Positions 24,086-35,529 of a stretch of DNA of 38,345 nucleotides are shown in pieces; position 1 is the first letter of the stretch; the number at the start of each line of letters is the position of its first letter. The DNA lies in contig CAJYHN010000009.1 in the NCBI GenBank assembly GCA_913774665.1, forward strand, positions 1 to 38,345, written 5' to 3'. The notes under the pieces are model-generated. The model had not been told where the DNA came from, made no database searches, and was given only the letters and a program-made list of their open reading frames with translations. This stretch comes from an uncultured Microbacterium sp. (GTDB taxonomy: Bacteria > Actinomycetota > Actinomycetes > Actinomycetales > Microbacteriaceae). The position numbers and the translations under genes were made by a program.

Positions 24086-25726
24086 CTACAGCTCGGTCAC
24101 GACCCCGGCCTCGACGTGCCAGCGGCGGTCCGTCTCCACGGCCGCGAGCATGCGCCGGTCGTGCGTGACCAGCAGCAGCGTGCCCGTGTACGAGCCCAGT
24201 GCCTGTTCCAGCTGCTCGATCGCGGGCAGATCGAGATGGTTCGTCGGTTCGTCGAGCACGAGCACGTTGACGCCCCGCGCCTGCAGCAGCGCCAACCCCG
24301 CGCGCGTGCGCTCCCCGGGCGACAACTCGTCGACGGGGCGCGTGACGTGGTCGGCCTTGAGCCCGAACTTCGCCAGCAGCGTCCGCACCTCGCCCGCATT
24401 CATCTCCGGAACGAAGCCCTCGAACGTCTCGGCCAGCGGTCGCCCGCCGACCAGCAGCGACCGCGCCTGGTCGATCTCGCCGATCGCCACGCTCGAGCCC
24501 AGCGACGCCGACCCCTCATCGGGGCTCTGACGACCCAGGATGCCGCGCAAGAGGGTCGACTTGCCGGCGCCGTTCGGCCCGGTGATGCCGATGCGCTCGC
24601 CCGCGTTGATCTGCAGCGACACCGGTCCGAGCGTGAAGTCGCCCTGGCGGAACACCGCGCCCGACAGCGTCGACACGACCGAGCTCGAGCGCGGCGCCGA
24701 ACCGATCGTGAACTCGAGCTGCCACTCCTTGCGCGGCTCCTCGACCTCGTCGAGGCGCGCGATGCGACTCTCCATCTGGCGCACCTTCTGCGCCTGCTTC
24801 TCGCTCGACTCCGTCGCGGCCTTGCGGCGGATCTTGTCGTTGTCGGGCGACTTCTTCATCGCATTGCGCACGCCCTGGCTCGACCACTCGCGCTGCGTCC
24901 GAGCACGCGAGACCAGATCGGCCTTCGTGTCGGCGTACTCCTCGTACTTCTCGCGCGCCTGGCGGCGCAGGGTCGCACGCTCCTCGAGATAGGCGTCGTA
25001 CCCGCCGCCGTAGACGCGATGCGAGTTCTGCGCGAGGTCGAGCTCGAGCACGCGCGTCACCGAGCGGGCGAGGAACTCGCGGTCGTGACTGACCAGCACG
25101 ACCCCGCCCCGAAGCCCCTTCACGAAGGTCTCGAGCCGCTCCAGACCGTCGAGGTCGAGGTCGTTGGTCGGCTCGTCGAGCAGTGCGATGTCGAACCGCG
25201 ACAGCAGCAGAGCCGCCAACCCCACGCGCGCCGCTTGGCCGCCGGAGAGGCCGGTCATCTCGGCATCCGGTCCCACCTGAAGCCCCAGGTCGGCGAGCAC
25301 GATCGGCATCCGCTCGTCGAGGTCGGCGGCGCCGCTGGCGAGCCACCGCTCGAGGGCGGTGGCGTAGGCGTCGTCCGCGCCCACGATCGAGGCGTCGCCG
25401 AGGGCCGCCGCCGTGGCATCCATCTCGCGCGTCGCCTCGGCGCACCCGGTGCGGCGGGCGATGTACTGCGCAACGGTCTCGCCCGCGACGCGCTCGTGCT
25501 CCTGCGGGAGCCAGCCGACGAAGGCGTCGCTCGGCGCGAGGCTGACCGATCCGCCCTGCGGCTCGTCGACACCCGCGAGCAGACGCAGCAGCGTGGACTT
25601 GCCCGCCCCGTTCGCCCCCACCACGCCGATCACATCTCCCGGTGCGACGGTGAGGTCGACGCCGTCGAAGAGCGTGCGATGTCCGTGGCCCCCGGCGAGG
25701 CCCTGTGCGACGAGGGTGGCGGTCAT
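24086..25726 (-). CDS. ABC-F family ATPase
   Basis: The 546-aa soluble protein has two ABC domains and no membrane segments. Domain 1 has Walker A GANGAGKS near residue 37, signature LSGGQAARVG and Walker B ALLDEPTNDLD. A charged, Lys/Arg-rich linker (about 240-330) follows, then domain 2 with GPNGAGKS and VLVLDEPTNHLD. ABC-F proteins act on the ribosomal E site, in translation factor roles or antibiotic protection. The domain 2 signature reads LSPGERT, not LSGGE. The linker length is moderate, so a housekeeping Uup/EttA-like or a resistance role cannot be separated here. GAGGA lies directly against the ATG. The gene appears monocistronic. Confidence 0.92.
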   Translation of the reverse strand: MTATLVAQGLAGGHGHRTLFDGVDLTVAPGDVIGVVGANGAGKSTLLRLLAGVDEPQGGSVSLAPSDAFVGWLPQEHERVAGETVAQYIARRTGCAEATREMDATAAALGDASIVGADDAYATALERWLASGAADLDERMPIVLADLGLQVGPDAEMTGLSGGQAARVGLAALLLSRFDIALLDEPTNDLDLDGLERLETFVKGLRGGVVLVSHDREFLARSVTRVLELDLAQNSHRVYGGGYDAYLEERATLRRQAREKYEEYADTKADLVSRARTQREWSSQGVRNAMKKSPDNDKIRRKAATESSEKQAQKVRQMESRIARLDEVEEPRKEWQLEFTIGSAPRSSSVVSTLSGAVFRQGDFTLGPVSLQINAGERIGITGPNGAGKSTLLRGILGRQSPDEGSASLGSSVAIGEIDQARSLLVGGRPLAETFEGFVPEMNAGEVRTLLAKFGLKADHVTRPVDELSPGERTRAGLALLQARGVNVLVLDEPTNHLDLPAIEQLEQALGSYTGTLLLVTHDRRMLAAVETDRRWHVEAGVVTEL

Positions 25727-25816
25727 TCCTCTAGTGTCTCAGGGCCGCCGCGCTGTTCACGCCTCCGCCCTCGACGCGTCGACGACCCCGGATGCCGCTC
25801 TCTCACCGGCGCACAC

Positions 25817-25842
25817 GGGCTCCTGAGCCCGTCGAGGGGCCC
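25817..25842. repeat. Dyad element between ABC-F and xerD
   Basis: GGGCTCCTGAGCCC (25817-25830) is a self-complementary dyad followed by GTCGAGGGGCCC. It resembles a degenerate copy of a CCTGAGCCTGTCGAAGGG-type intergenic repeat that I recall from Microbacteriaceae genomes. It lies just beyond the xerD stop and could act as its terminator. Confidence 0.4.
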
Positions 25843-25855
25843 GGATGCCGTCGCG

Positions 25856-26785
25856 TCACCGCGCCCGCGGGTGCGCGGTCGCGTAGACGTCGCGCAGCGC
25901 GTCGACCGAGACGTGGGTGTAGATCTGCGTCGTCGACACCGACGCGTGTCCGAGCAGCTCTTGCACGACGCGCACGTCCGCTCCGCCCTGCAGCAGGTGG
26001 GTCGCGAAGGAGTGGCGCAGCGTATGCGGAGAGACGTGAGCGGTGAGCCCCGCCTTCTCGGCGGCGGCCTGGATGATCAACCACGCGCTCTGACGCGACA
26101 GCGGAGCCCCGCGGACGCCGAGGAACAACCGCGGCGTCGCACGCCCCTTCGCGGCGAGCGCGGGCCGCACCCTCGTCAGGTAGGCCTCGACCGCCGCCCG
26201 GGCGTACGAACCGACGGGCACGATCCGCTCCTTGTCGCCCTTGCCGCGTACGCGCAGCAGGTCTCCGTGGGCGGTGTCGTCGACGTCGAGCTGGACGATC
26301 TCCGACACGCGGGCACCCGTGGCGTACAGAAGCTCGAGCAACGCCCGGTCCCGTACGACCGCGGGCTCCGCGGCGGAGGCGTCGGCCGAGCCGGGCGCAG
26401 GTCCCGCGGCATCCAGCAGCTGATCGACCTGGTCGATCGTGAGGGCCTTCGGCAGGCGACGCGGAGCCTCGGGCGGGCGCAGTCGGCCGCTGGGATCGGC
26501 ATCCACCCGTCCCTCCCTCACGAGGAAGCGGTGCAGCCCCCGCACCGACGACTGCATTCGTGCGAGAGAGGATGACGCGGGCGGCGGCTCGGCCGAGGCC
26601 CGCTCGGCCGCGAAGTCCGCGATCAAGGCCGGCGTCACGGCCTCGACCTCGATGACACCGCGCTCATCCAGCCACCCCGCGTACACCGACAGGTCGCGAC
26701 GATAAGCGGCCACGGTGTGATCGGAGAGCCCGCGCTCGAGCGCGACGTGCCGGAGGTAGGTCTCGACCGCGCGCTCGAGCTCCAC
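25856..26785 (-). CDS. xerD: Site-specific tyrosine recombinase XerD
   Basis: The 309-aa protein has a SAM-like N-terminal core-binding domain (to about 108) and a complete tyrosine-recombinase catalytic domain: Arg159 (ATGARVSE), Lys182 (GKGDKER), His254-x-x-Arg257 (HTLRHSF), His280 (LGHAS) and nucleophile Tyr289 (IYTH). XerC/XerD resolve chromosome dimers at dif during division. The GTG at 26785 follows the NUDIX stop by one base (TGACGTG); there is no independent ribosome-binding site, so translation is probably coupled. The same xerD position after a NUDIX gene is found in M. tuberculosis (Rv1701). It is a core gene here and not a mobile-element integrase. Confidence 0.94.
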   Translation of the reverse strand: MELERAVETYLRHVALERGLSDHTVAAYRRDLSVYAGWLDERGVIEVEAVTPALIADFAAERASAEPPPASSSLARMQSSVRGLHRFLVREGRVDADPSGRLRPPEAPRRLPKALTIDQVDQLLDAAGPAPGSADASAAEPAVVRDRALLELLYATGARVSEIVQLDVDDTAHGDLLRVRGKGDKERIVPVGSYARAAVEAYLTRVRPALAAKGRATPRLFLGVRGAPLSRQSAWLIIQAAAEKAGLTAHVSPHTLRHSFATHLLQGGADVRVVQELLGHASVSTTQIYTHVSVDALRDVYATAHPRAR

Positions 26786-26786
26786 G

Positions 26787-27365
26787 TCAGTGGGAGGACG
26801 CCTCGCGGCGCAGCACCTCGGCCGCGGCCAGGGCACCGGTGGCCAGGATGCCGTTGCGCAGGCGTCCCGCGAGAACGCCGTCGATCACCTCTGCCAACGG
26901 CACGCGCTCGAGGCGCATGTCGGACTCCTCGTGCTCGCGCTCGAAATCGGTCTCGACCGCGCGCAGCCCACGCGCGAGGAAGAGGTGCACGACCTCGTCG
27001 TTGCCGCCCGGGGTGGTGTGCATCGACACCAGGTGCTGCCAGCGGTCGGCGGCGAGGTCGGCCTCTTCGGTCAGCTCGCGCTTGGCGGTCTCCATCGGCG
27101 GCTCGCCCGCGACGTCGAGGAGTCCGGCGGGGATCTCCCAGTCGCGCTCCTTGATGGGGTGGCGGTACTGCTGGATGAGCACGACCCGCTCGTCGTCGTC
27201 GATCGCGACGACCGCCGCGGCTCCCGGGTGCTCGACGTACTGGCGGGTCATCTCGCCGTCGCCGTAGCGGACGGTGTCGGAGCGCACGTCCCAGACCGCG
27301 CCTTCGTAGACCAGGTCGGTCGAGACGATCTCGAGGTCGACCCTCTCGTCGCGCAGTTCCTCCAC
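26787..27365 (-). CDS. NUDIX hydrolase, ADP-ribose pyrophosphatase type
   Basis: The 192-aa protein contains a Nudix box from Gly81 to Leu104 (GLLDVAGE then [10 protein letters not shown]), with one extra residue between the Gly and first Glu compared with the canonical G-x5-E spacing, as I recall for the Rv1700-type ADP-ribose pyrophosphatases. An upstream beta-strand array ([21 protein letters not shown]) fits this branch. It would hydrolyse ADP-ribose to AMP and ribose 5-phosphate, with divalent metal. The GTG start is one base after the pyrG stop and uses the same TGACGTG junction as the next gene, suggesting tight coupling. Confidence 0.92.
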   Translation of the reverse strand: MEELRDERVDLEIVSTDLVYEGAVWDVRSDTVRYGDGEMTRQYVEHPGAAAVVAIDDDERVVLIQQYRHPIKERDWEIPAGLLDVAGEPPMETAKRELTEEADLAADRWQHLVSMHTTPGGNDEVVHLFLARGLRAVETDFEREHEESDMRLERVPLAEVIDGVLAGRLRNGILATGALAAAEVLRREASSH

Positions 27366-27366
27366 G

Positions 27367-29136
<1,770 letters not shown>

Positions 29137-31950
29137 TCACGTTCGCGTGACGATGGCGAGTCTTCGGGTGCGGACGAAGGCGACCGCAGCGACCACCGCC
29201 GAGAGCACCACGGGAATCATCACGACGGGGAGGATCGCATCCTCGGTCGCCGCGTCGCCGGCTGCCCATCCGACGAGCACGACCTGAGCGATGACCAGGC
29301 TCGGCGGCACCCAGCGCGCGAGATCGCGCCGCACACCGACCCGGTCGCGCGCGTGCATGCCCACCAGGCCCAGGACGACGGCCGCTGCACCGAGGATCGG
29401 CCCGACGAGCCAGGGGAGCGCCGTCCACAGGGTGTGCCCGATGCTCGGCGGCGTCGCGGACGAGAACGTCCCCGGCGCGAACCGCAGGTCGAGCCCCGCG
29501 TACTTCGACGAGGACGGCCACCGGCTGTTCGGTGAATACTCGTCGCTCGCCCTGGCATCGAACAAGACGACGGTCTCGGATCCGCTCCGCACGGCGTCGT
29601 CGTTCAGCGGCTCGGGCATCGCGTCCGGGCGGTAGGGAGTGGCATCCATCCATCCAGACCCCTCTTCGAGGCCTTCGCCCAATCCGTCCGCGAGGGTCAA
29701 CGCGATCCGCACGTGCTCCGTCTCCGCGTCCACGGTCCGCCACGACCACGACCACCCCGGCAGGAGGGCGGTCCAGGTCAACCGCTCCCCGGACGCGTCC
29801 TCGGCGATCGGGCGCGCCACCTCGTATCGGATCTCGACGACGTGGGCCCCGCTCCAGTCATCGGTCAGGCGCGTCTGGACGACGGCGTGATCGAGACGCC
29901 GGGTCTGCGCGAAGGGAACCGTCCTGCCGTCGACGGTGATCGACTCGACGGTCAGCCCCTGATCGCGCCCGTCGACGACGTCCCGCCACGCGCGCGTGAC
30001 CTGGGGAACCACCCGGCGATCCGCCTCGACCTCGGTCTTCAAGGTCTCGACCACCTCCACCCGGCCGGCTCCGTCGCCATCGCGACTCAGGGTGGCGGCG
30101 ATGTCGGCGTCCGTCACGGCGAGACCGCTGCTGCCCTCGATCCCGTCGAGAACCGCTGCCTGGTCGGTAGCGGCATTGGTGGACGCCGTCGTCAGGAACG
30201 CGAGGGCGACGGCCCCGGCGACGAGACCCAGCGCGCACGCACGCACGGCGAGTCGTCCGCGTCCGAGGAAGGTCGGATCGGCACCTACCCCCCGAGCGAT
30301 CCCTTCGCGCTCGATCAGGTCTCGGAGAAGGCGACCGGCCACGCGCGGGTGCGCGAAGATGACGACGTAGGGCAGATCCGCCGATCGCAGCGGAGTGCGT
30401 TCGGCGGCGTTCGTCAGCTCGAGATATTGCCGCTGACCGAGCAGATGTTCACGCGCGAGGGCTCCCTCTCGCGTCAGGGGGCGTGCGCTCAGCGCCACCG
30501 TGAGGATCACGGCGGCGAGGGCGACGGAGGCCGCCGCGGCGGCCGCGGGCCACCATTCGATCGTCAACGCGCGCTGATGCGAGAGTTGTCGCGTCAGTCC
30601 GAGCTGGAGGACGGCGAGCGCGAACGCTCCGCCGAGGAAGGCGTCTCGGACGAACCCGCGGGGCACGGTGCGAAGCCCCCGTTGGAACTGCGATCTCCAC
30701 GCGGGCGAGAAGCGGAACGACCGCAGAGCCGGGAGCAGATCCCCCCACCGCCCCGATCGATGGGCGGCGCGCGCGAGACGACGGATCAGCCGGGAATCCG
30801 TCGGATCTCGACGCCACGCGTCGAGGGCCTCTGCGAGCACCGCCGTGCGGCGCGCCGCCCACAGGCGCGCATCCAGCGCCACCGAGCTGCCACGGCGCGG
30901 CTGCGACTCGGGCACGAACCACGCCCGCCCCCGCGCGTCGGCCCAGGCCACCGCCCGCGCGGCGAAGGCGAAGAGCACCCCGGCCGCCAAGAGCAGCAGG
31001 GGCACGAAGGGCCCGTACGCCTGGACGAGGAACAGCGGAGACGGCCCCGGCATCGCGAACGTGCCCGAATCGAACCGGAACGTGAACCAGAACGACCCGT
31101 GCGGAGGGATGTTCTGGTCGTTCGTGATCTCGTAGACGAGCGGATCGGATGCCGCGTCCTCGGGCTCCATCGTCGTTGAACCGCTCACGAGCAGCCACGA
31201 CAGGCCCGCCGAGGGCTGGCGGGCGAAAGCGCCCTCGAGGTCGCGGGGCACGACGACGCGCAACGAACTCGACGAGACCCCGTGCGGCCACTCGGGCCCG
31301 AAGACGTCCCACTGCAGTAGCTGGGACACCTGGTCCGACGAGGTGTCGCTGTCGTCGTAGGCGAGGTCGCGGAGGTCGTAGCGCAATTCGACGCGATGCG
31401 ACCCGGTGAGTCTGTCCCCTCCCCCGATGACGTAGGTCGTGCGGGTCGGCGTCGTCGTCACCCGCGCGTCGACGGTGCGATCGTCGAGCCGCGCCTCACG
31501 CAGCGTGGGAGCGAGATCGTGTCCCTCGTACTGCGACGCGAGCACGCGTTCGATCGACCTCTCGTCGACGTCGTCGGGGAAGACCGCGGTGAATCTCTCC
31601 GTCACAGCCACGGCGAGTCGCCCGTCGTCGTGGCGCTGCAGGTCGTACTCCGCCGAGAAGTCCTGAGCGATCCAGGTGCTCGTCGCTTCCTTCGCCGACG
31701 AGGTGATGTCGTCGAAAGTGAGGGGCGCGTTGATCACCGGGCCCACGAGGAGCACCAGGCCGACGGCGGCGACCGCCGCCCAGGACACGCGGATGCCGGC
31801 ACGCAGACGTGTCCCCCCGTGCGACCTCAACCACGCCTCGAGCCGCAGCAGCAGTCGGGAGAGGAACGCCCACAGCGGCGTGTGCCGCGGGGGCTCGACC
31901 AGCGTCGCTTCCGGCGGCGCTGATCGCTCGTCGTCGGAGTCCGCGGTCAT
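29137..31950 (-). CDS. DUF2207-family membrane protein with two extracytoplasmic domains
   Basis: The 937-aa protein has a membrane helix at 53-75, a beta-rich external domain at 76-305, a helix at 311-336, a cytoplasmic part, two helices at 436-455 and 467-489, a family-like segment LGQRQYLEL...DLPYVVIF near 505-533, a helix at 571-592, a second external domain at 593-835, and about three C-terminal helices. The second external domain (TAALLPGWSWSWRTVDAE, SGAHVVEIRYEV) resembles the first (SGSHRVELRYDL, QWDVFGPEW), which suggests internal duplication. The function is unknown. It overlaps the recN stop by four bases and takes the place of Rv1697/Rv1698 in the M. tuberculosis order. Confidence 0.82.
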   Translation of the reverse strand: MTADSDDERSAPPEATLVEPPRHTPLWAFLSRLLLRLEAWLRSHGGTRLRAGIRVSWAAVAAVGLVLLVGPVINAPLTFDDITSSAKEATSTWIAQDFSAEYDLQRHDDGRLAVAVTERFTAVFPDDVDERSIERVLASQYEGHDLAPTLREARLDDRTVDARVTTTPTRTTYVIGGGDRLTGSHRVELRYDLRDLAYDDSDTSSDQVSQLLQWDVFGPEWPHGVSSSSLRVVVPRDLEGAFARQPSAGLSWLLVSGSTTMEPEDAASDPLVYEITNDQNIPPHGSFWFTFRFDSGTFAMPGPSPLFLVQAYGPFVPLLLLAAGVLFAFAARAVAWADARGRAWFVPESQPRRGSSVALDARLWAARRTAVLAEALDAWRRDPTDSRLIRRLARAAHRSGRWGDLLPALRSFRFSPAWRSQFQRGLRTVPRGFVRDAFLGGAFALAVLQLGLTRQLSHQRALTIEWWPAAAAAASVALAAVILTVALSARPLTREGALAREHLLGQRQYLELTNAAERTPLRSADLPYVVIFAHPRVAGRLLRDLIEREGIARGVGADPTFLGRGRLAVRACALGLVAGAVALAFLTTASTNAATDQAAVLDGIEGSSGLAVTDADIAATLSRDGDGAGRVEVVETLKTEVEADRRVVPQVTRAWRDVVDGRDQGLTVESITVDGRTVPFAQTRRLDHAVVQTRLTDDWSGAHVVEIRYEVARPIAEDASGERLTWTALLPGWSWSWRTVDAETEHVRIALTLADGLGEGLEEGSGWMDATPYRPDAMPEPLNDDAVRSGSETVVLFDARASDEYSPNSRWPSSSKYAGLDLRFAPGTFSSATPPSIGHTLWTALPWLVGPILGAAAVVLGLVGMHARDRVGVRRDLARWVPPSLVIAQVVLVGWAAGDAATEDAILPVVMIPVVLSAVVAAVAFVRTRRLAIVTRT

Positions 31951-33641
31951 CGGGATCGGCCGGTCTCCAGCAGTTCACGGGCGTGCGTCAGCGCCGCTTC
32001 CGAGTCGGTGAGTCCCGACAGCAGCCGGGCCATCTCGGCCTCGCGCTCGGCCCCCTCCAGACGGCGGACACTGGATGCCGTGACCGCACCGTCGTTGCCC
32101 TTGACGACCGTCAGGTGGTTTCCGGCGAACGCCGCCACTTGAGCGAGGTGCGTGACGGCGATCACCTGCGACGACTCCGCGAGACGAGCGAGCCGACGAC
32201 CGACCTCGATCGCGGCGGCTCCGCCGATCCCGGCGTCGACCTCGTCGAACACGAAGGTGGGCACCGGGTCGACACCGGCGATGACGACCTCGATGGCGAG
32301 CATGACTCGACTCAGCTCACCCCCGGACGCCCCGCGGGACACGGGGCGGGGATCGGCTCCCGGGTGCGGCGCGAGCAGGATCGAGACCTCATCGCGTCCA
32401 TGACCGGCGGGCGAGGCGGGGGCCACGTCGACGCTCAATCGGGCGTCGGGGAGGGCGAGCGCATGGAGTTCCTCGGTGACGGCGGCGCCCAGTCTCTCGG
32501 CGGCCTCGCGTCGCGCAGCGGTGAGAGCTTCAGCGGCCGCATCCAGCGCGGAGGCTGCGGCATCCCGCTGCGACTCGAGCCGCTCGAGGCGGTCGCCGTC
32601 GTCGTCCAGTTCGACCAGACGAGCCGAGCCCGTCTCGAGCAGCGCGATCGCCGCCTCGACCGTCCCGTGCGTGCGGGCGAGACCGGCGAGGACTCCGCGG
32701 CGTTCATCGACCGCGGCCAGCTCGTGCGGGCCGGATTCGTCGAGGTCGGCGAGGTAGCCCGACAACGCGACGGAGGCGTCGGTCGCGCGATACCCGAGAT
32801 CGGCGATCACCTCACCGATGGCGGCGAGAGCCTCGTCGCTGCCCGAGATCCGCTCGAGCGCCCGGCGGGCCTCGGCCAGCAGCGTCACGACGTCGGGTGA
32901 GCCGTCCTCGTTCGACAGAGCGGCGTGGGCCGTCACCGCGGCGACCCGCAGATCCTCGGCGTTGGCGAGACGCTCGGCGCGGCGCGCCAGCTCCTCTTCT
33001 TCGCCGACGACAGGCGCCGCGGCCTCGATCTCGGCGATCGCGGCGCGCAGCTGCTCGGCCTCGCGGGCGCGGTCGTCACGATCAGCGGTCAAGGTCGTCA
33101 GTTCGGCATCCAAGGCGCGCCACGCGTCCCACGCCGCGCGATAGGCGGTGCGGGCAGCGATGACCGGCTCCCCGCCGAAGCGGTCGAGGGCATCTCGCTG
33201 CGCTCCCGACGACTTGAGCCGGAGTTGGTCGGACTGCCCGTGCACGACGACGAGGTCGTCGGCGAGATCCGCCAGAACCCCCGCCGGGGCGGTGCGCCCG
33301 CCCACGGTGGCGCGCCCGCGTCCCTCACTCGAGACGGTGCGTCCGAGATACAGCTCCGCCGATCCGTCCCCGACGGGCTCGACATCGCCCCCGGCCTCCC
33401 GCACGCGCGCGGACACGGACCCCTCTTCGGGAACGAGCCACACGCCTTCGACAGCTGCCTGGCTCGCGCCCTTGCGCACCGCGCCGGAGTCGGCGCGCTG
33501 ACCGAGAAGCAGCCCGAGCCCGGTCACGACCATCGTCTTGCCCGCGCCCGTCTCGCCGGTGATCGCCGTGAAGCCCCGACCTATCGGCAGGGTCGCGTCC
33601 GCGATCACCCCGAGGTCGCGCAATCGCATCTCCTCGATCAC
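31947..33641 (-). CDS. recN: DNA repair protein RecN
   Basis: The 564-aa SMC-like ATPase has Walker A GETGAGKT at 28-35, a long charged coiled-coil middle (about 150-380), and a C-terminal ATPase half with SGGELSRVMLAIE (signature) and TFVFDEVDAGIGG (Walker B). RecN acts early in double-strand break repair, tethering DNA ends. The GTG start at 33641 was chosen because GGGAGG precedes it and it overlaps the nadK stop (GTGA); the open frame continues upstream only as a shadow of nadK. The 3' end overlaps the DUF2207 start. Confidence 0.95.
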   Translation of the reverse strand: MIEEMRLRDLGVIADATLPIGRGFTAITGETGAGKTMVVTGLGLLLGQRADSGAVRKGASQAAVEGVWLVPEEGSVSARVREAGGDVEPVGDGSAELYLGRTVSSEGRGRATVGGRTAPAGVLADLADDLVVVHGQSDQLRLKSSGAQRDALDRFGGEPVIAARTAYRAAWDAWRALDAELTTLTADRDDRAREAEQLRAAIAEIEAAAPVVGEEEELARRAERLANAEDLRVAAVTAHAALSNEDGSPDVVTLLAEARRALERISGSDEALAAIGEVIADLGYRATDASVALSGYLADLDESGPHELAAVDERRGVLAGLARTHGTVEAAIALLETGSARLVELDDDGDRLERLESQRDAAASALDAAAEALTAARREAAERLGAAVTEELHALALPDARLSVDVAPASPAGHGRDEVSILLAPHPGADPRPVSRGASGGELSRVMLAIEVVIAGVDPVPTFVFDEVDAGIGGAAAIEVGRRLARLAESSQVIAVTHLAQVAAFAGNHLTVVKGNDGAVTASSVRRLEGAEREAEMARLLSGLTDSEAALTHARELLETGRSR

Positions 33642-34558
33642 GCCGCACCTCCCGGCATCCCGCGCCATCCCGTGACGGGGAGACGGAACTTCCGCACGAG
33701 GCGATCGGTGAACGCTGCGGGGTGCAGGCGGGCGAGACGGACAGGGCGCGACGAACGACGCACCATCACGCGTGCGCCCGGAGGCAGTTCGTGCGAACGT
33801 CGGCCGTCGCACCACAGGATGCCGCTGCCGCTCGTGCGCTCGAGCACCTCGACGGCGACCATCGCCTCGGGGCTCACCACGAGCGGGCGCGCGAACAGGG
33901 CGTGCGCCGAGAGGGGGACGACGGCGATGGCCTCGACGGTCGGCCAGATCACCGGTCCCCCGGCGGAGAAGTTGTATGCCGTCGAGCCGGTGGGAGACGC
34001 CACGACGATCCCGTCGCAGCCGAACGATGACAGCGGACGGCCGTCGACCTCCATCACCACTTCGAGCATCCGCTCGCGACTCGCCTTCTCGACGGTGGCC
34101 TCGTTCAGAGCCCAGGTCTCGAAGATGACCTCATCGTCGGCGTCCAGGACGCGCACCGCGAGGGCGAGTCGCTCCTCGACGACGTAGTCGCGGTCGATGA
34201 CCCGCCGCACGGCGTCGTCCATGTCGTCTCGTTCGATCTCGGCGAGGAATCCGACGTGGCCCATGTTGATCCCGAGGATCGGGACGGTCCCGCCCCGGAC
34301 GATTTCGGCCGCGCGCAGGATCGTGCCGTCACCGCCGAGAACGATGGCGAGTTCGATGTCGTCGATGCCGACATCGACCCCGAGGGTCTGGACGCCCTCG
34401 AGCGAGAGACGCTCCGCGAGCTCGGGCCAGTCGTCCGCGGACACCACCGGGGTGGCACCGGCCGACCGCACGGCGGTCAGGATGCGCTCGGCGGCGTGGA
34501 CGGTGTCATCTCGACGCGCGTGCACGACGAGGAGGATTCGGCGATCGCTGGGGGTCAT
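33638..34558 (-). CDS. nadK: NAD kinase
   Basis: The 306-aa enzyme carries the kinase motif GGDGT at 75-79, followed by LGINMGHVGFLAEI, the conserved WALNEATVEK, and the glycine-rich SPTGSTAYNFSAGGP loop that contacts NAD. It phosphorylates NAD to NADP with ATP or polyphosphate. The ATG overlaps the tlyA stop (ATGA), and its own stop overlaps recN. The order tlyA-nadK-recN is a conserved actinobacterial arrangement (Rv1694-Rv1696). Confidence 0.95.
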   Translation of the reverse strand: MTPSDRRILLVVHARRDDTVHAAERILTAVRSAGATPVVSADDWPELAERLSLEGVQTLGVDVGIDDIELAIVLGGDGTILRAAEIVRGGTVPILGINMGHVGFLAEIERDDMDDAVRRVIDRDYVVEERLALAVRVLDADDEVIFETWALNEATVEKASRERMLEVVMEVDGRPLSSFGCDGIVVASPTGSTAYNFSAGGPVIWPTVEAIAVVPLSAHALFARPLVVSPEAMVAVEVLERTSGSGILWCDGRRSHELPPGARVMVRRSSRPVRLARLHPAAFTDRLVRKFRLPVTGWRGMPGGAA

Positions 34559-35355
34559 CGGCTTCCGGTCAGTCGGGTCACGGTGCTCTCCCATTCTGAG
34601 GGGTCGCTGCCCCGAGTGGCCGAGAACCACGCGACGTACTCCTGGTTCCCGTGCGTTCCGACGATGGGCGACGCGATGAGCCCGGAGGTGGTGAGACCCG
34701 CGTCCCAGGCCGCCCAGAGCACACCGTGCACGGCGTCGGATCGCAGGGCGGGGTCGGTGACCAGCCCACCCTTCACCGCTGTACGGCCGACCTCGAACTG
34801 CGGCTTGATGAGGAGGATGACGTCGGCCTCGGAAGCCGCCGTGGCCACGATCGCCGGTAACACGTGCTCCAGGGAGATGAACGACAGATCGCCGGTCACC
34901 ACGGTCGGACGCTCGGCGATACCCGTGGCGTCAGCGAGGGAGTCGGCGGTCATGAACCGCACGTTATACCCCTCGACCGACACCACGTCGGGGTCCGACC
35001 CCACGACGGTGGATAACTGACCGTGCCCCACGTCGACGGCCATGACCGGACGCGCTCCGCGCTCGCGAAGGACCTGTGTGAAACCGCCGGTAGACGCTCC
35101 CAGGTCGAGGGCGACTCGGTCGTTCACGTCGACGCCGAAGGCATCGAGTGCCGCCAGCAGCTTGTGTGCGCCCCGACTGACGTAGTGGTCGGCCCCGGCG
35201 ACATCGAGCAGGCTGTCCGTCTCCACCGCCGTCGATGCTTTGACGACGGGGCGGCCGTCGACCGTCACGAGCCCGCCGGCGATCAGTTGAGCCGCGTGCG
35301 AGCGGGAGCGCGCCAGCCCGCGCGCGGCGAGCTCGGCATCGAGGCGCGGGCTCAC
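34555..35355 (-). CDS. tlyA: TlyA-family rRNA 2'-O-methyltransferase
   Basis: The 266-aa protein has an N-terminal S4 RNA-binding domain (residues 3-60), then SRGAHKL at 60-66 and an FtsJ-like methyltransferase domain with SAM motif LDLGASTGGFT at 83-93. Lys65, Asp156, Lys184 and Glu239 fit the K-D-K-E tetrad of 2'-O-methyltransferases. TlyA methylates 16S and/or 23S rRNA, and in mycobacteria its loss gives capreomycin resistance. It starts with GTG overlapping the stop of the 55-aa gene (GTGA). Confidence 0.93.
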   Translation of the reverse strand: MSPRLDAELAARGLARSRSHAAQLIAGGLVTVDGRPVVKASTAVETDSLLDVAGADHYVSRGAHKLLAALDAFGVDVNDRVALDLGASTGGFTQVLRERGARPVMAVDVGHGQLSTVVGSDPDVVSVEGYNVRFMTADSLADATGIAERPTVVTGDLSFISLEHVLPAIVATAASEADVILLIKPQFEVGRTAVKGGLVTDPALRSDAVHGVLWAAWDAGLTTSGLIASPIVGTHGNQEYVAWFSATRGSDPSEWESTVTRLTGSR

Positions 35356-35519
35356 GACGCTGCGGTCGGATCGATCGGCGCCGACTCGAGTCGTCGAGCC
35401 AGCTCCTCGTGCACGGCGGCGTACGCGTCCGCGCGGGTGTCGAGAGGCTGCTCCTCGATGAGACGCAGCCGATCGATGAGCCCGGCGTCCGGGGCGGAGC
35501 TGTCGGACATGGATGCCAT
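35352..35519 (-). CDS. Small conserved-position protein, 55 aa
   Basis: This short, acidic protein (LIDRLRLIEEQPLDTRADAYAAVHEELARRLES) looks like two amphipathic helices. It lies ten bases after the HAD gene and overlaps the tlyA start by four bases. A small protein of about the same size (Rv1693) sits at the same place in M. tuberculosis, which supports it as a real gene. The ATG at 35519 is preferred; one at 35510 would give 52 aa. No clear ribosome-binding site or function is visible. Confidence 0.75.
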   Translation of the reverse strand: MASMSDSSAPDAGLIDRLRLIEEQPLDTRADAYAAVHEELARRLESAPIDPTAAS

Positions 35520-35529
35520 GCTACCGACG

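Noticed and set aside
24038-26575. Long open frame on the plus strand opposite the ABC-F and xerD genes (over 800 codons)
   Set aside because: It is a composition shadow of high-GC genes on the other strand: Arg/His/Ala-rich, without domains, while the minus-strand frames carry complete ABC-F and XerD motifs.
25856-26785. Integrase of a mobile element
   Set aside because: It is a XerD-length recombinase in its conserved place after NUDIX and pyrG. No attachment repeats, tRNA or phage genes are nearby.
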